DNA from: an uncultured Flavobacteriales bacterium
GTDB lineage: Bacteria > Bacteroidota > Bacteroidia > Flavobacteriales_D > Parvicellaceae
DNA length: 38,525 nt
Assembly: GCA_913042175.1 (NCBI GenBank)
Contig: CAJWIX010000011.1
Coordinates: forward strand, 1-38,525
Direction: 5' to 3'
The translations under genes were made by a program, and so were the position numbers. Below, piece by piece: positions 8,593 through 19,152 of the stretch (within the stretch, counting starts at the first letter, position 1; each line of letters starts with the position of its first letter). The notes below the pieces were generated by a model. The model searched no databases. It saw only the letters and a list, made by a program, of their open reading frames with translations, and was not told where the DNA came from.

Positions 8593-10065
8593 TTATTCTT
8601 GGTCATAATAATTTACAAGAGATGAAATGGCTTTATTCCAAGCTTTAATTTTCTCATCGATTTTAGTAGACTTTTGAGGACTGAAAGTGGTTTTACTTTT
8701 AGAATTTTGGGATGTGTTTTTTTCAAAAAATCCACTCTTGTGCCCAGCAAGCATAGCTGCGCCTAAAGCAGTTGATTCAATCTGAACTGGTTTGACCACT
8801 TTACAATTTAATACATCTGCTTGAAATTGCATTAAGTAGTTGTTTTGACAAGCTCCACCATCTACAGCTAAAGATTTCAGCTTGAAATTAGCATCTTTTT
8901 CCATAGCAATTAATACATCTTTACTTTGAAATGCCAAGGACTCTAAAGCTGCTTTAGCTATTTCTGCAATTCCAGTATTTCTGGTAATCCCAAGGATTGC
9001 TCCTTTGACATTCATATTCCAATATGGAGCACCTAGTCCAGAAAAAGCAGGAATAAATAAAACATCTTCATCCTTTGTTGTACAAGCAAGCTGTTCAGTT
9101 TCGGATGCATGGTTAATAATTTTAAGTGAATCTCTAAGCCACTGAATGGCCGCACCAGCAATGAATACACTTCCTTCCAATGCGTAATTTACTTCTCCAT
9201 CGACTGACCAAGCAACTGTGGTTAATAGACCATTTTTACTTGATATTATATTTCCCCCAGTATTCATCAACATAAAACAACCTGTCCCATAGGTGTTTTT
9301 TGCCATTCCTTTTTCAAAACATTCTTGTCCAAATAAAGCTGCTTGTTGGTCGCCAGCAACTCCTCTTATTGGAATTTGATGGTCTTTAAAATTCCAATGC
9401 CCAAAATCGTCAGCACTTTGCTTAACTTCTGGAAGAATGGATGATGGAATTTGAAAAATTTCCAAAAGTTCTTTATCCCATTTTAATTCATGAATATTCA
9501 ATAATTGGGTTCTTGATGCGTTGGTAACATCTGTAAAATGATTTCCAGTTAGATTCCAAATTAACCAAGTGTCAATGGTGCCAAAAAGTAAATCACCCTT
9601 TTCTATCAGGTCTTTGCATTCAGCAGAATGATTTAGAATCCAATGAATTTTAGTGGATGAAAAGTAGGAATCTACCACCAACCCAGTTTTGTTTCTTATG
9701 ATTTTTTCGTGCCCCTCTTTTATAATTGATTTGCAAAAATCAGCCGTTCTATTGTCTTGCCAAACAATGGCATTATATACTGGTTTTCCACTTTTTTTAT
9801 CCCATAAAACTGTAGTTTCTCTTTGGTTAGTTATCCCTATTGAGTCTATATTTTCAATGTCAATATTAGAATTCTGGATTAATAGATTTAATGTTTGAAG
9901 TTGTGTGTTTAGAATTTCAACCGCATCATGCTCAACCCATCCATTTTCTGGCATAATTTGGGTAAATTCTTGTTGTTCTACATGAACAATATTCTTGTTT
10001 TGGTCAAATAGAATTGACCTACAACTTGTAGTCCCTTGATCCAGTGAAATAATATACTTTTTCAT
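8593..10065 (-). CDS. glpK: Glycerol kinase
   Basis: 490 aa, a FGGY-family kinase that phosphorylates glycerol to sn-glycerol 3-phosphate with ATP in the cytoplasm. The N-terminal phosphate-binding loop is SLDQGTTSCRSILFD (residues 7-21). Further landmarks are GWVEHDA, WQDNRTAD, TIDTWLIWNLTG, GVAGDQQAALFGQ, and AVDGGACQNNYLMQFQAD near the C-terminus. Length and motifs are those of GlpK rather than another FGGY sugar kinase. The gene begins only 6 bases after surA and ends 3 bases before glpD, so it depends on an upstream promoter; glp expression may be tied to the envelope chaperone genes unless an internal promoter lies inside surA. Confidence 0.97.
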   Translation of the reverse strand: MKKYIISLDQGTTSCRSILFDQNKNIVHVEQQEFTQIMPENGWVEHDAVEILNTQLQTLNLLIQNSNIDIENIDSIGITNQRETTVLWDKKSGKPVYNAIVWQDNRTADFCKSIIKEGHEKIIRNKTGLVVDSYFSSTKIHWILNHSAECKDLIEKGDLLFGTIDTWLIWNLTGNHFTDVTNASRTQLLNIHELKWDKELLEIFQIPSSILPEVKQSADDFGHWNFKDHQIPIRGVAGDQQAALFGQECFEKGMAKNTYGTGCFMLMNTGGNIISSKNGLLTTVAWSVDGEVNYALEGSVFIAGAAIQWLRDSLKIINHASETEQLACTTKDEDVLFIPAFSGLGAPYWNMNVKGAILGITRNTGIAEIAKAALESLAFQSKDVLIAMEKDANFKLKSLAVDGGACQNNYLMQFQADVLNCKVVKPVQIESTALGAAMLAGHKSGFFEKNTSQNSKSKTTFSPQKSTKIDEKIKAWNKAISSLVNYYDQE

Positions 10066-10071
10066 AAGAAA

Positions 10072-11409
10072 TTAAGGGTTAACTATCCACTTAGATTTAT
10101 TATTACATGAATTGTAAATAGGATCTATTGAAACAAATGTTGTTTTAGCTGTTTTGGTAACCCAACCATCCATTGTGGTTATTTGTTTTTGTGATAATGC
10201 ATATTGTTGGATAAACTCATAATCATCATTTAAATTAGCCATATGTGGCGAAGTCCTATCTAATAATTTAAAAATTCTGTAACCTATATTCCCACTTGGA
10301 TCTTCGTAGTATTGAGGTTTAGAAATTTCATTAACTTCTAACGTTGATATCCCAAAAAATAAACTTTTATCAATGGTTTGCATATCCCAATAGGCTTCTC
10401 CAGTTGTTTCATTAAACACAATTCCATTGCTTTTTGTGTTTTCTTTATTGGCATATGTAGTTATTGCTTTTTCCCAAGAAATCTCTCCTTCAGCTATTTC
10501 GGAACTTATTTTTTCTAGATTTTGTTTGATGGATACAAGGTCTTTATCAGAAATTTTATTTTTAATTAAGATGTGAGATCCATAGTATTGTTCTCCTCTT
10601 CTCTTTTCAATAGATAGTATATGATAACCATATGGGCTTTCAAATACTTCTGAAACAGTGTTCAAAGGAATGGTGAAAGCAATGGCATCAAATTCAGGGA
10701 CAAAATCACCTCTGTCTACCCACCCAAAGTTGCCTCCATTAACTTTTGTTCCTGGATCATCAGAGTAAAATTCAGCTGCTACTGAAAATGAAATTTCATT
10801 GGATAAAATTCTATCTCTTATTTTTTTGAGCTTGTTTTTAGTTTCTAACTTTTGTTGATATGATAATTCTGGTGCTAAAATAATTTGAGAAACTTTAACT
10901 TTACTATTGATGTATGGAATGCTGTCAATGGGAATTTGATTGAAGTAATTTCTAACTTCTTTTGGGCTAACAACAATTTCACCAATAATCTCTTGCTGCA
11001 TTTTCTGAGCCTTCATTTTATCTTCTATTTGAATGTAAAACTCATCTTTAATTTCTTGCACAGATTTACCATAATAGTCTTCTAACGCATCTATGCCTCC
11101 AATTTGAGCAGAAAAATATTGAATTCTTTGATCAAGTTCGCTTTTGACCATGTCTTCAGTAACTTCAATACTGTCTATTTCAGCTTGGTGAATTAATAAC
11201 TGTTGTAACATGAGCTCTTCTAGTAGGAAACAATCCATATCTTCAGTAACTTCCATGCCTTGTTGTAGAATTTGAAGTTTTTGACTTTGTATTTGTGAAT
11301 AGAGTATAGGCTTTTCTCCAACAACTGCAATTACTTTATCTATCACTTCTTGCGAAAAAAGTGTAGTTAGTTGAAAAAATAGGATGATATAGCTAAAAAC
11401 GATCTTCAC
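10072..11409 (-). CDS. surA: SurA-like periplasmic chaperone and peptidyl-prolyl isomerase
   Basis: 445 aa with a GTG start two bases after the upstream stop; a signal peptide (MKIVFSYIILFFQLTTLFS) supports this start. A SurA N-terminal chaperone region (EVIDKVIAVVGEKPILYSQI) is followed by two parvulin-type domains at about residues 170-270 (KVSQIIL, GGNFGWVDRGDFVPEF, YGYHILSIEKR) and 275-385 (GSHILIKN, YRIFKLLDR). SurA escorts unfolded outer-membrane proteins through the periplasm. It is the third SurA-like gene in a row here. The first parvulin domain keeps the GG.LGW and GYHI landmarks; the second is more divergent and may be non-catalytic. Confidence 0.9.
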   Translation of the reverse strand: MKIVFSYIILFFQLTTLFSQEVIDKVIAVVGEKPILYSQIQSQKLQILQQGMEVTEDMDCFLLEELMLQQLLIHQAEIDSIEVTEDMVKSELDQRIQYFSAQIGGIDALEDYYGKSVQEIKDEFYIQIEDKMKAQKMQQEIIGEIVVSPKEVRNYFNQIPIDSIPYINSKVKVSQIILAPELSYQQKLETKNKLKKIRDRILSNEISFSVAAEFYSDDPGTKVNGGNFGWVDRGDFVPEFDAIAFTIPLNTVSEVFESPYGYHILSIEKRRGEQYYGSHILIKNKISDKDLVSIKQNLEKISSEIAEGEISWEKAITTYANKENTKSNGIVFNETTGEAYWDMQTIDKSLFFGISTLEVNEISKPQYYEDPSGNIGYRIFKLLDRTSPHMANLNDDYEFIQQYALSQKQITTMDGWVTKTAKTTFVSIDPIYNSCNNKSKWIVNP

Positions 11410-11411
11410 AA

Positions 11412-12257
11412 TTAGTATTTTTCAATTAATTGATTTTCGAGAGCGTCATCATATAAATCGAGTCTTAATTTTTTTCTCAACTCGTTTGCTCTTTGATTCA
11501 ATATTATACTTTTTATTTTATCTTTTTCAAAACTCATTGGTGATGTACCGTCTTTTATAATGTAATCGTAAATATTCACAAAATATAATTCATCATCCAC
11601 TTCTAATATTGTCTTTTTTTTCTTTTTAATGAAATTAATTTTCGTGAACTTTTCAAGGGCAGGTATTTGTTTTAATAAATCATCGAAATATATCCATTCT
11701 TCTGGATTGTAGTAAAATGTTGTTGCTTCCTTCTGAGCTAATGTAAGGAGATTATCCAACATTTTTTCGTTGTAAATATGATAGTATTTTTTAAAATCTT
11801 TAACTTTTTTAGATGACTTAGGTAGTTTGATGTAAAGGCACTTAACTACATAATCGTTTAGCACAAAATCATCAAGATGATTATTATAATAATCTTGGAT
11901 CTCAAAAGCATTAATGTTAGTGTCTAATCTTTTATTAACGTAAAATTGCTCAAACTCATGAGCAATTAATGACAACTTATATTTTTCTATTTTCTTTTCT
12001 ACTTTTTGTACTTCACTCGGAATAAGTTCTGCAGCCTTATTTGAAATTAAATGATCAACCACCCAATTATGAATGTAGTTTTGAACAAAAATTAAACTAT
12101 CGTCAGTGTTTAGATTTATTGGTGTTTCATTTACCAATTCACTTTTCAAAAGTTGGTGATTTTGAACTTTAACAATTACAACTTCATTATTTTCCTCTTG
12201 ACAGGAGGCTAAAATGGTTAAGATTCCTAATATGAAAAATAGTGGTTTAAAATTCAA
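11412..12257 (-). CDS. SurA-like lipoprotein without recognisable parvulin domain
   Basis: 281 aa. The start is a TTG overlapping the TGA of the gene before it (TTGA); it is favoured because it gives a full lipoprotein signal with lipobox LASC and Cys19. The body (VVIVKVQNHQLLKSEL, then long charged helices) resembles the N-terminal chaperone half of SurA/PrsA proteins, followed by a region of parvulin size (FVLNDYVVKCLYIKLPK to DELYFVNIYDYI) that lacks the GG.LGW and GYHI landmarks. A membrane-anchored periplasmic folding factor acting with its two neighbours is the likely role. This assignment rests mainly on position and weak resemblance. Confidence 0.7.
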   Translation of the reverse strand: MNFKPLFFILGILTILASCQEENNEVVIVKVQNHQLLKSELVNETPINLNTDDSLIFVQNYIHNWVVDHLISNKAAELIPSEVQKVEKKIEKYKLSLIAHEFEQFYVNKRLDTNINAFEIQDYYNNHLDDFVLNDYVVKCLYIKLPKSSKKVKDFKKYYHIYNEKMLDNLLTLAQKEATTFYYNPEEWIYFDDLLKQIPALEKFTKINFIKKKKKTILEVDDELYFVNIYDYIIKDGTSPMSFEKDKIKSIILNQRANELRKKLRLDLYDDALENQLIEKY

Positions 12258-14203
12258 TTTTTCGGCTTTTCTTTAATGCTGTATAATGATTCATAATTTA
12301 CTTCAATTTTGTTTTCTTGTCGTAAATTATTTATCCATTCTTTTTCTAAATGGTTTTGGTAAGCAGAAACAATAATTCCTTCGGCTTCGTTTAAATATTT
12401 TTCTCTTTGTGGAAGTTTGTCAATGACATTAAGAATAATCCATTTTTCATTTTGAGAAGTAGGTTTGTTAGGACCTAATTTCAAATCATTATATGATGTT
12501 GCATATGGTTTAAAGTCATCAATGGTTTTCTTGTTTAATTTTACAGCTAACTGGTCATTATTAACCAATTTCATGATAGAATCATAGTTGATTTCTTTTT
12601 TTAAGAATTTAAGAATTTTTTTAGCTGTTTTTTTATCATCGCAAGTGTAAATCTCAGCTTTAACTCGGTTATCATACTTCCATTTAGATTTATTTTTTTC
12701 GTAAAATGATTTTAATCCAGCAGTGTCTTTGATTGCTTTACTCCAAATCATTTGATCAGAAATATCAAATAATAATATTCCATCTCTATATTCTTTAAGT
12801 AACGCTTTAAATTCAGGATATTTATTGGGTAGTTGAGTTTTCTCATACTCAATAAGTGAATAATTTAAATATTGGTCATACATTTTTTCAAGCATCTCAG
12901 AATCAGTCTTATAAACGGATATGTACTTGGATGTTTTAGCTAAAAATGCAATAAATTCCAGGTTAGTGAATTTTTGGTCAGCAAATTGAATAATGATGTC
13001 GTATATAGTTTTTGGTGTCTTATTTCCCAAAATATTAGTTGTATCAAAAGACTTGTGTTTAAGAATAGATTGAATTTTTTTCGCACTGAAATTCCCCTCT
13101 AAGTTATAGGCTATTTTAAGGTTGTTAATAAAGGACTTTCGGGTCTTCTGTGCTCTTGCATCTTTTTGTATTTTATTTTTTAATTCATACCTGAGTTCAT
13201 CATATGATTTAACAGGTTCGTAATCTAAACGTTTTACAATATGCCACCCATTTGGTGTCTGAAATGGTGCTGAAAATTCATTGTTCTGTGAAAGACTAAA
13301 TATGGCATTTTCAAATGATGGATAAACATTACCACCAGAGTTTATCCAACCTAGTTCACCACCCTTGTGTGCAGAGTTTCTATCGTTTGAAAATTCTTTG
13401 GCTTGTTCTTCAAAGGATGCGTTGTTTTTTAAATTGTTGTAAATAGTTTCAATTTTATTTTTGGCGACTTCACATTCATTTTCTTTTTTGTTGTCACAAA
13501 CAATCATGATATGTGCCACTTTTACTCTGCCTTTTGCTTTCCTTAATTTGTTTGGTTTAACTAAGTGGTAACCAAATCTTGTCTTTACCACATTTGAAAC
13601 TTTGTTAACAGGTGTATTGTAGGCTGCATTTTCAAATGGATACACCATTTTAAATGCACTAAAGTAACCTAAGTTTCCTTTATCCATTTTACCTGATGGA
13701 CATTCAGAAATTTCTTCTGCAACTTCACCAAAAGAAACATTTGGATTTTTCAATAGTCTAGATAAAGAATCCATTATTTTCCATGCTTTTAAGGTGTCTT
13801 TTGGTGTTGAGGTGGCTGTAACCTTAAGCATGATGTGACTAGCTTCCACTTCGTTAATGGTTCTGTAATAAGCTTCTTTAATTAGTGCTTCATTTATAGC
13901 AGTGTCAATAAGGTATGGTTTTTCTAGTTGAATTTTGTATCCATTCAATTCATTGATAAATTTCTTGACTGTATCAAGACCTAATTCTTCTGCAGCAAGA
14001 ACTTTTAATTTGAAGTTGATGAATAACTCAATGTATTCATCAAGATCCTCTTTTGTTGCTAGTTTTTCTTTTTTATTTTTCCAATAAATCTGTTCGAACT
14101 CAGATTTATATATTTTCTGATCATTTATACTAAGTATATGCTGATCTTGAGAAAAAAATGTAGAGCTAATAAATATAATTGAAAGTAACCAAGTCAATTT
14201 CAT
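12254..14203 (-). CDS. Periplasmic foldase with two parvulin-type PPIase domains
   Basis: 649 aa, ATG start, signal peptide MKLTWLLSIIFISSTFFSQ. Parvulin domain 1 spans about residues 122-216 (VEASHIMLK, GNLGYFSAFKMVYPFE, RFGYHLVK) and domain 2 about 230-326 (VKVAHIMIV, GGELGWINSGGNVYPSFE, NGWHIVKRL). The C-terminal 320 residues are helical, charged and not recognised, with a third divergent parvulin-size stretch possible near 510-610. These PpiC-type enzymes speed proline isomerisation and chaperone exported proteins. Its 3' end overlaps the lipoprotein gene by four bases, suggesting translational coupling, and it follows guaB by 19 bases. Confidence 0.88.
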   Translation of the reverse strand: MKLTWLLSIIFISSTFFSQDQHILSINDQKIYKSEFEQIYWKNKKEKLATKEDLDEYIELFINFKLKVLAAEELGLDTVKKFINELNGYKIQLEKPYLIDTAINEALIKEAYYRTINEVEASHIMLKVTATSTPKDTLKAWKIMDSLSRLLKNPNVSFGEVAEEISECPSGKMDKGNLGYFSAFKMVYPFENAAYNTPVNKVSNVVKTRFGYHLVKPNKLRKAKGRVKVAHIMIVCDNKKENECEVAKNKIETIYNNLKNNASFEEQAKEFSNDRNSAHKGGELGWINSGGNVYPSFENAIFSLSQNNEFSAPFQTPNGWHIVKRLDYEPVKSYDELRYELKNKIQKDARAQKTRKSFINNLKIAYNLEGNFSAKKIQSILKHKSFDTTNILGNKTPKTIYDIIIQFADQKFTNLEFIAFLAKTSKYISVYKTDSEMLEKMYDQYLNYSLIEYEKTQLPNKYPEFKALLKEYRDGILLFDISDQMIWSKAIKDTAGLKSFYEKNKSKWKYDNRVKAEIYTCDDKKTAKKILKFLKKEINYDSIMKLVNNDQLAVKLNKKTIDDFKPYATSYNDLKLGPNKPTSQNEKWIILNVIDKLPQREKYLNEAEGIIVSAYQNHLEKEWINNLRQENKIEVNYESLYSIKEKPKN

Positions 14204-14222
14204 ATCAAATGGATTAGTTTGT

Positions 14223-15743
<1,521 letters not shown>

Positions 15744-15771
15744 CTAACAGCCATACTTTTAAGAATAGTTT

Positions 15772-15781
15772 AACATATGTT
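15772..15781. promoter_or_regulatory. Palindrome AACATATGTT between divergent guaB and porP-like gene
   Basis: A perfect 10-base palindrome in the 131-base divergent region. Related sequences with CATATGTT sit in two other intergenic regions, 22119-22127 upstream of purL and 6865-6875 on the minus strand upstream of the 841-aa gene. A shared binding site is possible but CATATG also occurs in coding sequence at about the frequency expected by chance. Confidence 0.25.
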
Positions 15782-15793
15782 GATTATAAAGTT

Positions 15794-15801
15794 TATTTTT
15801 G
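15794..15801 (+). promoter_or_regulatory. Possible -7 box upstream of the porP-like gene
   Basis: TATTTTTG matches TAnnTTTG and lies 28 bases before the TTG start at 15830. The TTG at 15780-15782 is too close to act as a normal -33 element, so this is a moderate candidate only. Confidence 0.4.
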
Positions 15802-15829
15802 TAATCTGTTTTTATACTTTCGCAACGAT

Positions 15830-16759
15830 TTGAAAAAAAGCATATTCATACTGACTTTTATTCTTGTTGGACTTACCAATTTTATAATTGCACAATCTGA
15901 TGCTTTGTATAGTCAGTATATGTTTAACCAATTTACTATTAATCCTGCTTATGCTGGGTCTAGAGATGCGCTAAGTTCTGTATTACTTTACCGTAGTCAA
16001 TGGACTGGTTTAGAAGATGCCCCAAAAACAGTAAATGTTTCTGCTCACTCTCCATTTCATCGTAAGAATATGGCTTTAGGGGTGAATTTTATGATGGATG
16101 AACTAGGTCCTTCTAAAATTCAATCTGTTCAAGGTACATATGCTTATCATATCAAAACCAATTTTGGAGATTTCTCCATGGGAGTTAGAAGTGGTATTAT
16201 TTCAGTAAGAAATAATCAAAATGATTTAAATTTTTACAATGACCAGCTTTATGGTAACAATACCATGGTTAATACCATCATACCAAATGTTGATTTTGGA
16301 CTTTACTTCTTTACAGACCTTTTTTACGCTGGGGCAAGTGCAAGCCATTTATTGGAGGACAATTTTACGCTCAATAATAATCAACAAGATAGTTTAATGA
16401 GTTTCGAATTACAACGGTATTTTAATTTAGCTTCTGGCGGTGTTTATGAGATAAACAAAAATATCTTATTTAAACCTTCTTTTATGGTTAAATTTTCTCC
16501 TTTAAATCCAATTAATTTTGATATTAACTCAAGTATCTTATTCAAAAAAGTTTTATGGGTTGGTTTTTCCTACAGATCTACTAAAAACTTGATTTGTTTA
16601 TTTGAACTTAATGTAACTGACCAATTAAGATTTGGTTACAGTTATGATTATGATTTTAGTGCTGTTCGCACAATAAGTTCCGGTTCCCATGAAGTTTTCA
16701 TTGGTTTTGACCAGTTAATGAATAAAAAAACACCTAACGTTTCTCCTAGATTTTTCTGA
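15830..16759 (+). CDS. PorP/SprF-family type IX secretion membrane protein
   Basis: 309 aa with a TTG start; MKKSIFILTFILVGLTNFIIAQ is a good signal peptide and no in-frame ATG fits better. Family hallmark: LYSQYMFNQFTINPAYAGSR directly after the signal, then repeated amphipathic strands (VLLYRSQWTGL, ALGVNFMMDELGP, VQGTYAYHIKT, LYFFTDLFYAGASASHLL) expected of an outer-membrane barrel. In Flavobacterium johnsoniae the relative SprF is needed for secretion of the adhesin SprB, and PorP-like proteins pair with type B cargo. The next gene starts inside its stop codon (TGATG), so the two are translationally coupled. The likely job is helping a type B adhesin such as the ones in this window reach the surface; which cargo it serves is inference. 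Confidence 0.9.
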   Translation: MKKSIFILTFILVGLTNFIIAQSDALYSQYMFNQFTINPAYAGSRDALSSVLLYRSQWTGLEDAPKTVNVSAHSPFHRKNMALGVNFMMDELGPSKIQSVQGTYAYHIKTNFGDFSMGVRSGIISVRNNQNDLNFYNDQLYGNNTMVNTIIPNVDFGLYFFTDLFYAGASASHLLEDNFTLNNNQQDSLMSFELQRYFNLASGGVYEINKNILFKPSFMVKFSPLNPINFDINSSILFKKVLWVGFSYRSTKNLICLFELNVTDQLRFGYSYDYDFSAVRTISSGSHEVFIGFDQLMNKKTPNVSPRFF

Positions 16760-19152
16760 TGACTCTTTTTCGTAAATGCATATTAACATTATTGATTTTT
16801 GCTTTCATAAGCAATGTTTTTGGAGTGGAAGGTGATTCTTTAAGAGTGAAAAAGGAAAGAATTTTTGAAGTATTTAGTACCTATGGTTTAAACTCAAATT
16901 ATTCGGAGATTTCACCTGTTTTTTACAACACAGAATTAATTTTTTGTTCAGATAGAGAATGGAACAAAAACACCTATGGGATGTCTGATTGGCACGAAAC
17001 TAAACATTATAATATATTTAGATCATCAGTGAACTTCACAACCGTTGACTCTGTAGAATTTGAAAAGGTCAAGATTTTCAATCATTTTTTAGTGACTCAC
17101 ATGAATGTTGGCCCAATAACTTTTGATAAAGATTTTAAAAATGCTGTTTACGTAGAAAATGAATTTGTAAAAAGAAAGTTTAGACACGATGAGAAAATGC
17201 ATTTACAACTTTATAGTTTAAAAATTGAAAATGGCAGATTAAAAGATAAGGAAAAGCTCATATTTTGTAATTCAAAGTATAACTATACACACCCTTCTCT
17301 TTCTAAATCAGGAGATTTATTGGTTTTTGCCTCTGATTTACCCTGTAAACATGGAGGTAAAAATTTGTTTTATTCCAAAAAAACGAATGGTACTTGGTCA
17401 GACCCTCTTCCATTAGACGGAGTAAATAGTGATGCAGATGAGATATTTCCCATGATACAAGGTAAAGACTTGTACTTCTCATCAAATGGCTATGATTCAC
17501 ATGGTGGATACGATTTATTTGTAGCTCATAAAATAGATACAACTGATGATATTTCTGGACAATGGTCCAACCATTTTAATTTGGGTGGAAATATAAACTC
17601 TAAAAAAGATGATTATGCCATGGTTTTTAACGTTGATGGATCTACAGGTTATTTTGTATCCAATAGAAATGACACCTTGATAGACAATATTGAAAATGAT
17701 GATATTTTTTCTTTTGAAATGATTGAAAAAGCCATTTTTAACAGTGATTATTCAAATGTTTCTGGAAAGTTTGAGTACTTTAAATTAAAAGACACCCCTT
17801 CTAATTTGAAGGTGATGTTACTTGATGATGATGGTAATGTATTTGCTGTAACATCAACAGATGATAATGGGCATTTTAACTTTGATTACATTCCTGTAGG
17901 AAAGAAATATACCATAAAATTAAATGCTGAAGGTGAGGTAGTTTTAACTCTGTTTGAAGATGACGATAATACCATGCTACTATCCAATGAAAGAGGTGAG
18001 TTTATTTTTAGAAAACTTGAATTAGATCAAGTTGGTACTCTAAGCCTTATTGATGAAGGGGATATAAATTTAGATATTGGATTTTATGACTTCAGGGGTC
18101 AAATTGAGTTCCAAAAGATAGAGGAAGGCCAAATTTCTAAGAAAATGCTTGTTTATCTTGTTGATGAGGATGGAAACATAGTGATGCAAACAGAAACAGA
18201 TGAATTTGGAAATTTTGTTTTTGAAAAATTACCATATGGTTCAAATTATATGATAAAAGTGGATGAAGATCAAGAGTTGTTTTTGAAAATATACAATAAT
18301 GTAGATCATTTAATGGCTACGCTAACTAACAGTCCTTCAGGTATATTTAATTACAGGCTTTTGGACTATGATAAAACAACTAATCTTACTTTGTTTTCTG
18401 ATGAATTAGATAATATATTTTTTTCCGAAGAAAGAATGTTAATTACAGGTTTATTTAAAACAATTGATGGAGTTAATGAGAAAATAAAGTTTGAGGTGCT
18501 TGATATGGATGGGAATTTACTTCTTGTTTCAGAGACAGATGAGTTTGGACGATTTAAATTAGATGATTTACCCCTATTAGAAAATTTTATTTTTAAGATT
18601 GATGAGGGTTCTGCATATTTTAATGAAGATTTAATAATTGAAATTTTAACTAGGGATAATCGTGTTCTAGTTACTTTAGATAAAGGGGAATATGGAATGT
18701 TCGAATTTAAACGATTGGTTTCTTCTAAATATCATTTAACTACCATGGAAGAACTCCAAGAAGAAATTGAAATCGCTAAGGAGGAAAGAACTTTAAGGAT
18801 AGAAAATTATGTGGTTTACTATCCTTCTAATGTCTATAAAATTGGAACAGATAATTATCCACATCTAGATACTTTATTGATGACATTAAATGAATTTCCT
18901 GAGTCTAAGATTCAGATCCATGCTCACGCTAGTGCAACGGCAACGGCATCATATAACATGAAACTTTCCGTTAGAAGAATGAATGCAATTATCAATTTTT
19001 TCGAAACCAATGGTATTTCAAGAAATAGGATGAATTATAAAGCTTATGGAGAATCTAAGCTTTTGAATCAATGTGGTAACGATGCTGAATGTGAAGATGC
19101 CATGCATCAAATAAACAGAAGAACCGAATTGAAAATTATTCTTAAAAATTAA
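16759..19152 (+). CDS. PD40-repeat, carboxypeptidase-regulatory-like, OmpA-domain protein (PorE-like layout)
   Basis: 797 aa; ATG overlaps the stop of the porP-like gene by one base. Signal peptide to about residue 22. PD40 (beta-propeller) repeats occupy about residues 45-320 (YSEISPVFYNTELIFCSDRE, YTHPSLSKSGDLLVFASD, DEIFPMIQGKDLYFSSNG, GGYDLFV). Three acidic repeats of about 110 residues follow (333-655), each with DGN...T.TD..G.F.F. Then an OmpA domain at about 690-797 (YNMKLSVRRMNAIINFFETN...NRRTEL). PD40, CRD and OmpA in this order match PorE, which links the T9SS to peptidoglycan; no TPR is evident. The aspartate that contacts diaminopimelate in OmpA domains appears to be Ser725, while the Arg is kept. 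It ends in a TTAA shared with the convergent amidohydrolase gene. Confidence 0.88.
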   Translation: MTLFRKCILTLLIFAFISNVFGVEGDSLRVKKERIFEVFSTYGLNSNYSEISPVFYNTELIFCSDREWNKNTYGMSDWHETKHYNIFRSSVNFTTVDSVEFEKVKIFNHFLVTHMNVGPITFDKDFKNAVYVENEFVKRKFRHDEKMHLQLYSLKIENGRLKDKEKLIFCNSKYNYTHPSLSKSGDLLVFASDLPCKHGGKNLFYSKKTNGTWSDPLPLDGVNSDADEIFPMIQGKDLYFSSNGYDSHGGYDLFVAHKIDTTDDISGQWSNHFNLGGNINSKKDDYAMVFNVDGSTGYFVSNRNDTLIDNIENDDIFSFEMIEKAIFNSDYSNVSGKFEYFKLKDTPSNLKVMLLDDDGNVFAVTSTDDNGHFNFDYIPVGKKYTIKLNAEGEVVLTLFEDDDNTMLLSNERGEFIFRKLELDQVGTLSLIDEGDINLDIGFYDFRGQIEFQKIEEGQISKKMLVYLVDEDGNIVMQTETDEFGNFVFEKLPYGSNYMIKVDEDQELFLKIYNNVDHLMATLTNSPSGIFNYRLLDYDKTTNLTLFSDELDNIFFSEERMLITGLFKTIDGVNEKIKFEVLDMDGNLLLVSETDEFGRFKLDDLPLLENFIFKIDEGSAYFNEDLIIEILTRDNRVLVTLDKGEYGMFEFKRLVSSKYHLTTMEELQEEIEIAKEERTLRIENYVVYYPSNVYKIGTDNYPHLDTLLMTLNEFPESKIQIHAHASATATASYNMKLSVRRMNAIINFFETNGISRNRMNYKAYGESKLLNQCGNDAECEDAMHQINRRTELKIILKN
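17758..18720 (+). repeat. Three acidic repeats in the PD40/OmpA protein
   Basis: Three consecutive units begin near residues 333, 442 and 560. Each has a first half of the form (L/V)LD.DGN....TSTD..G.F.FD.LP....Y.IK..E and a second half with a run ending L....GEF.FR.L. The first half looks like a carboxypeptidase-regulatory-like beta-sandwich; the second may be a further sandwich or an unnamed companion. The DNA copies have diverged. Confidence 0.75.
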
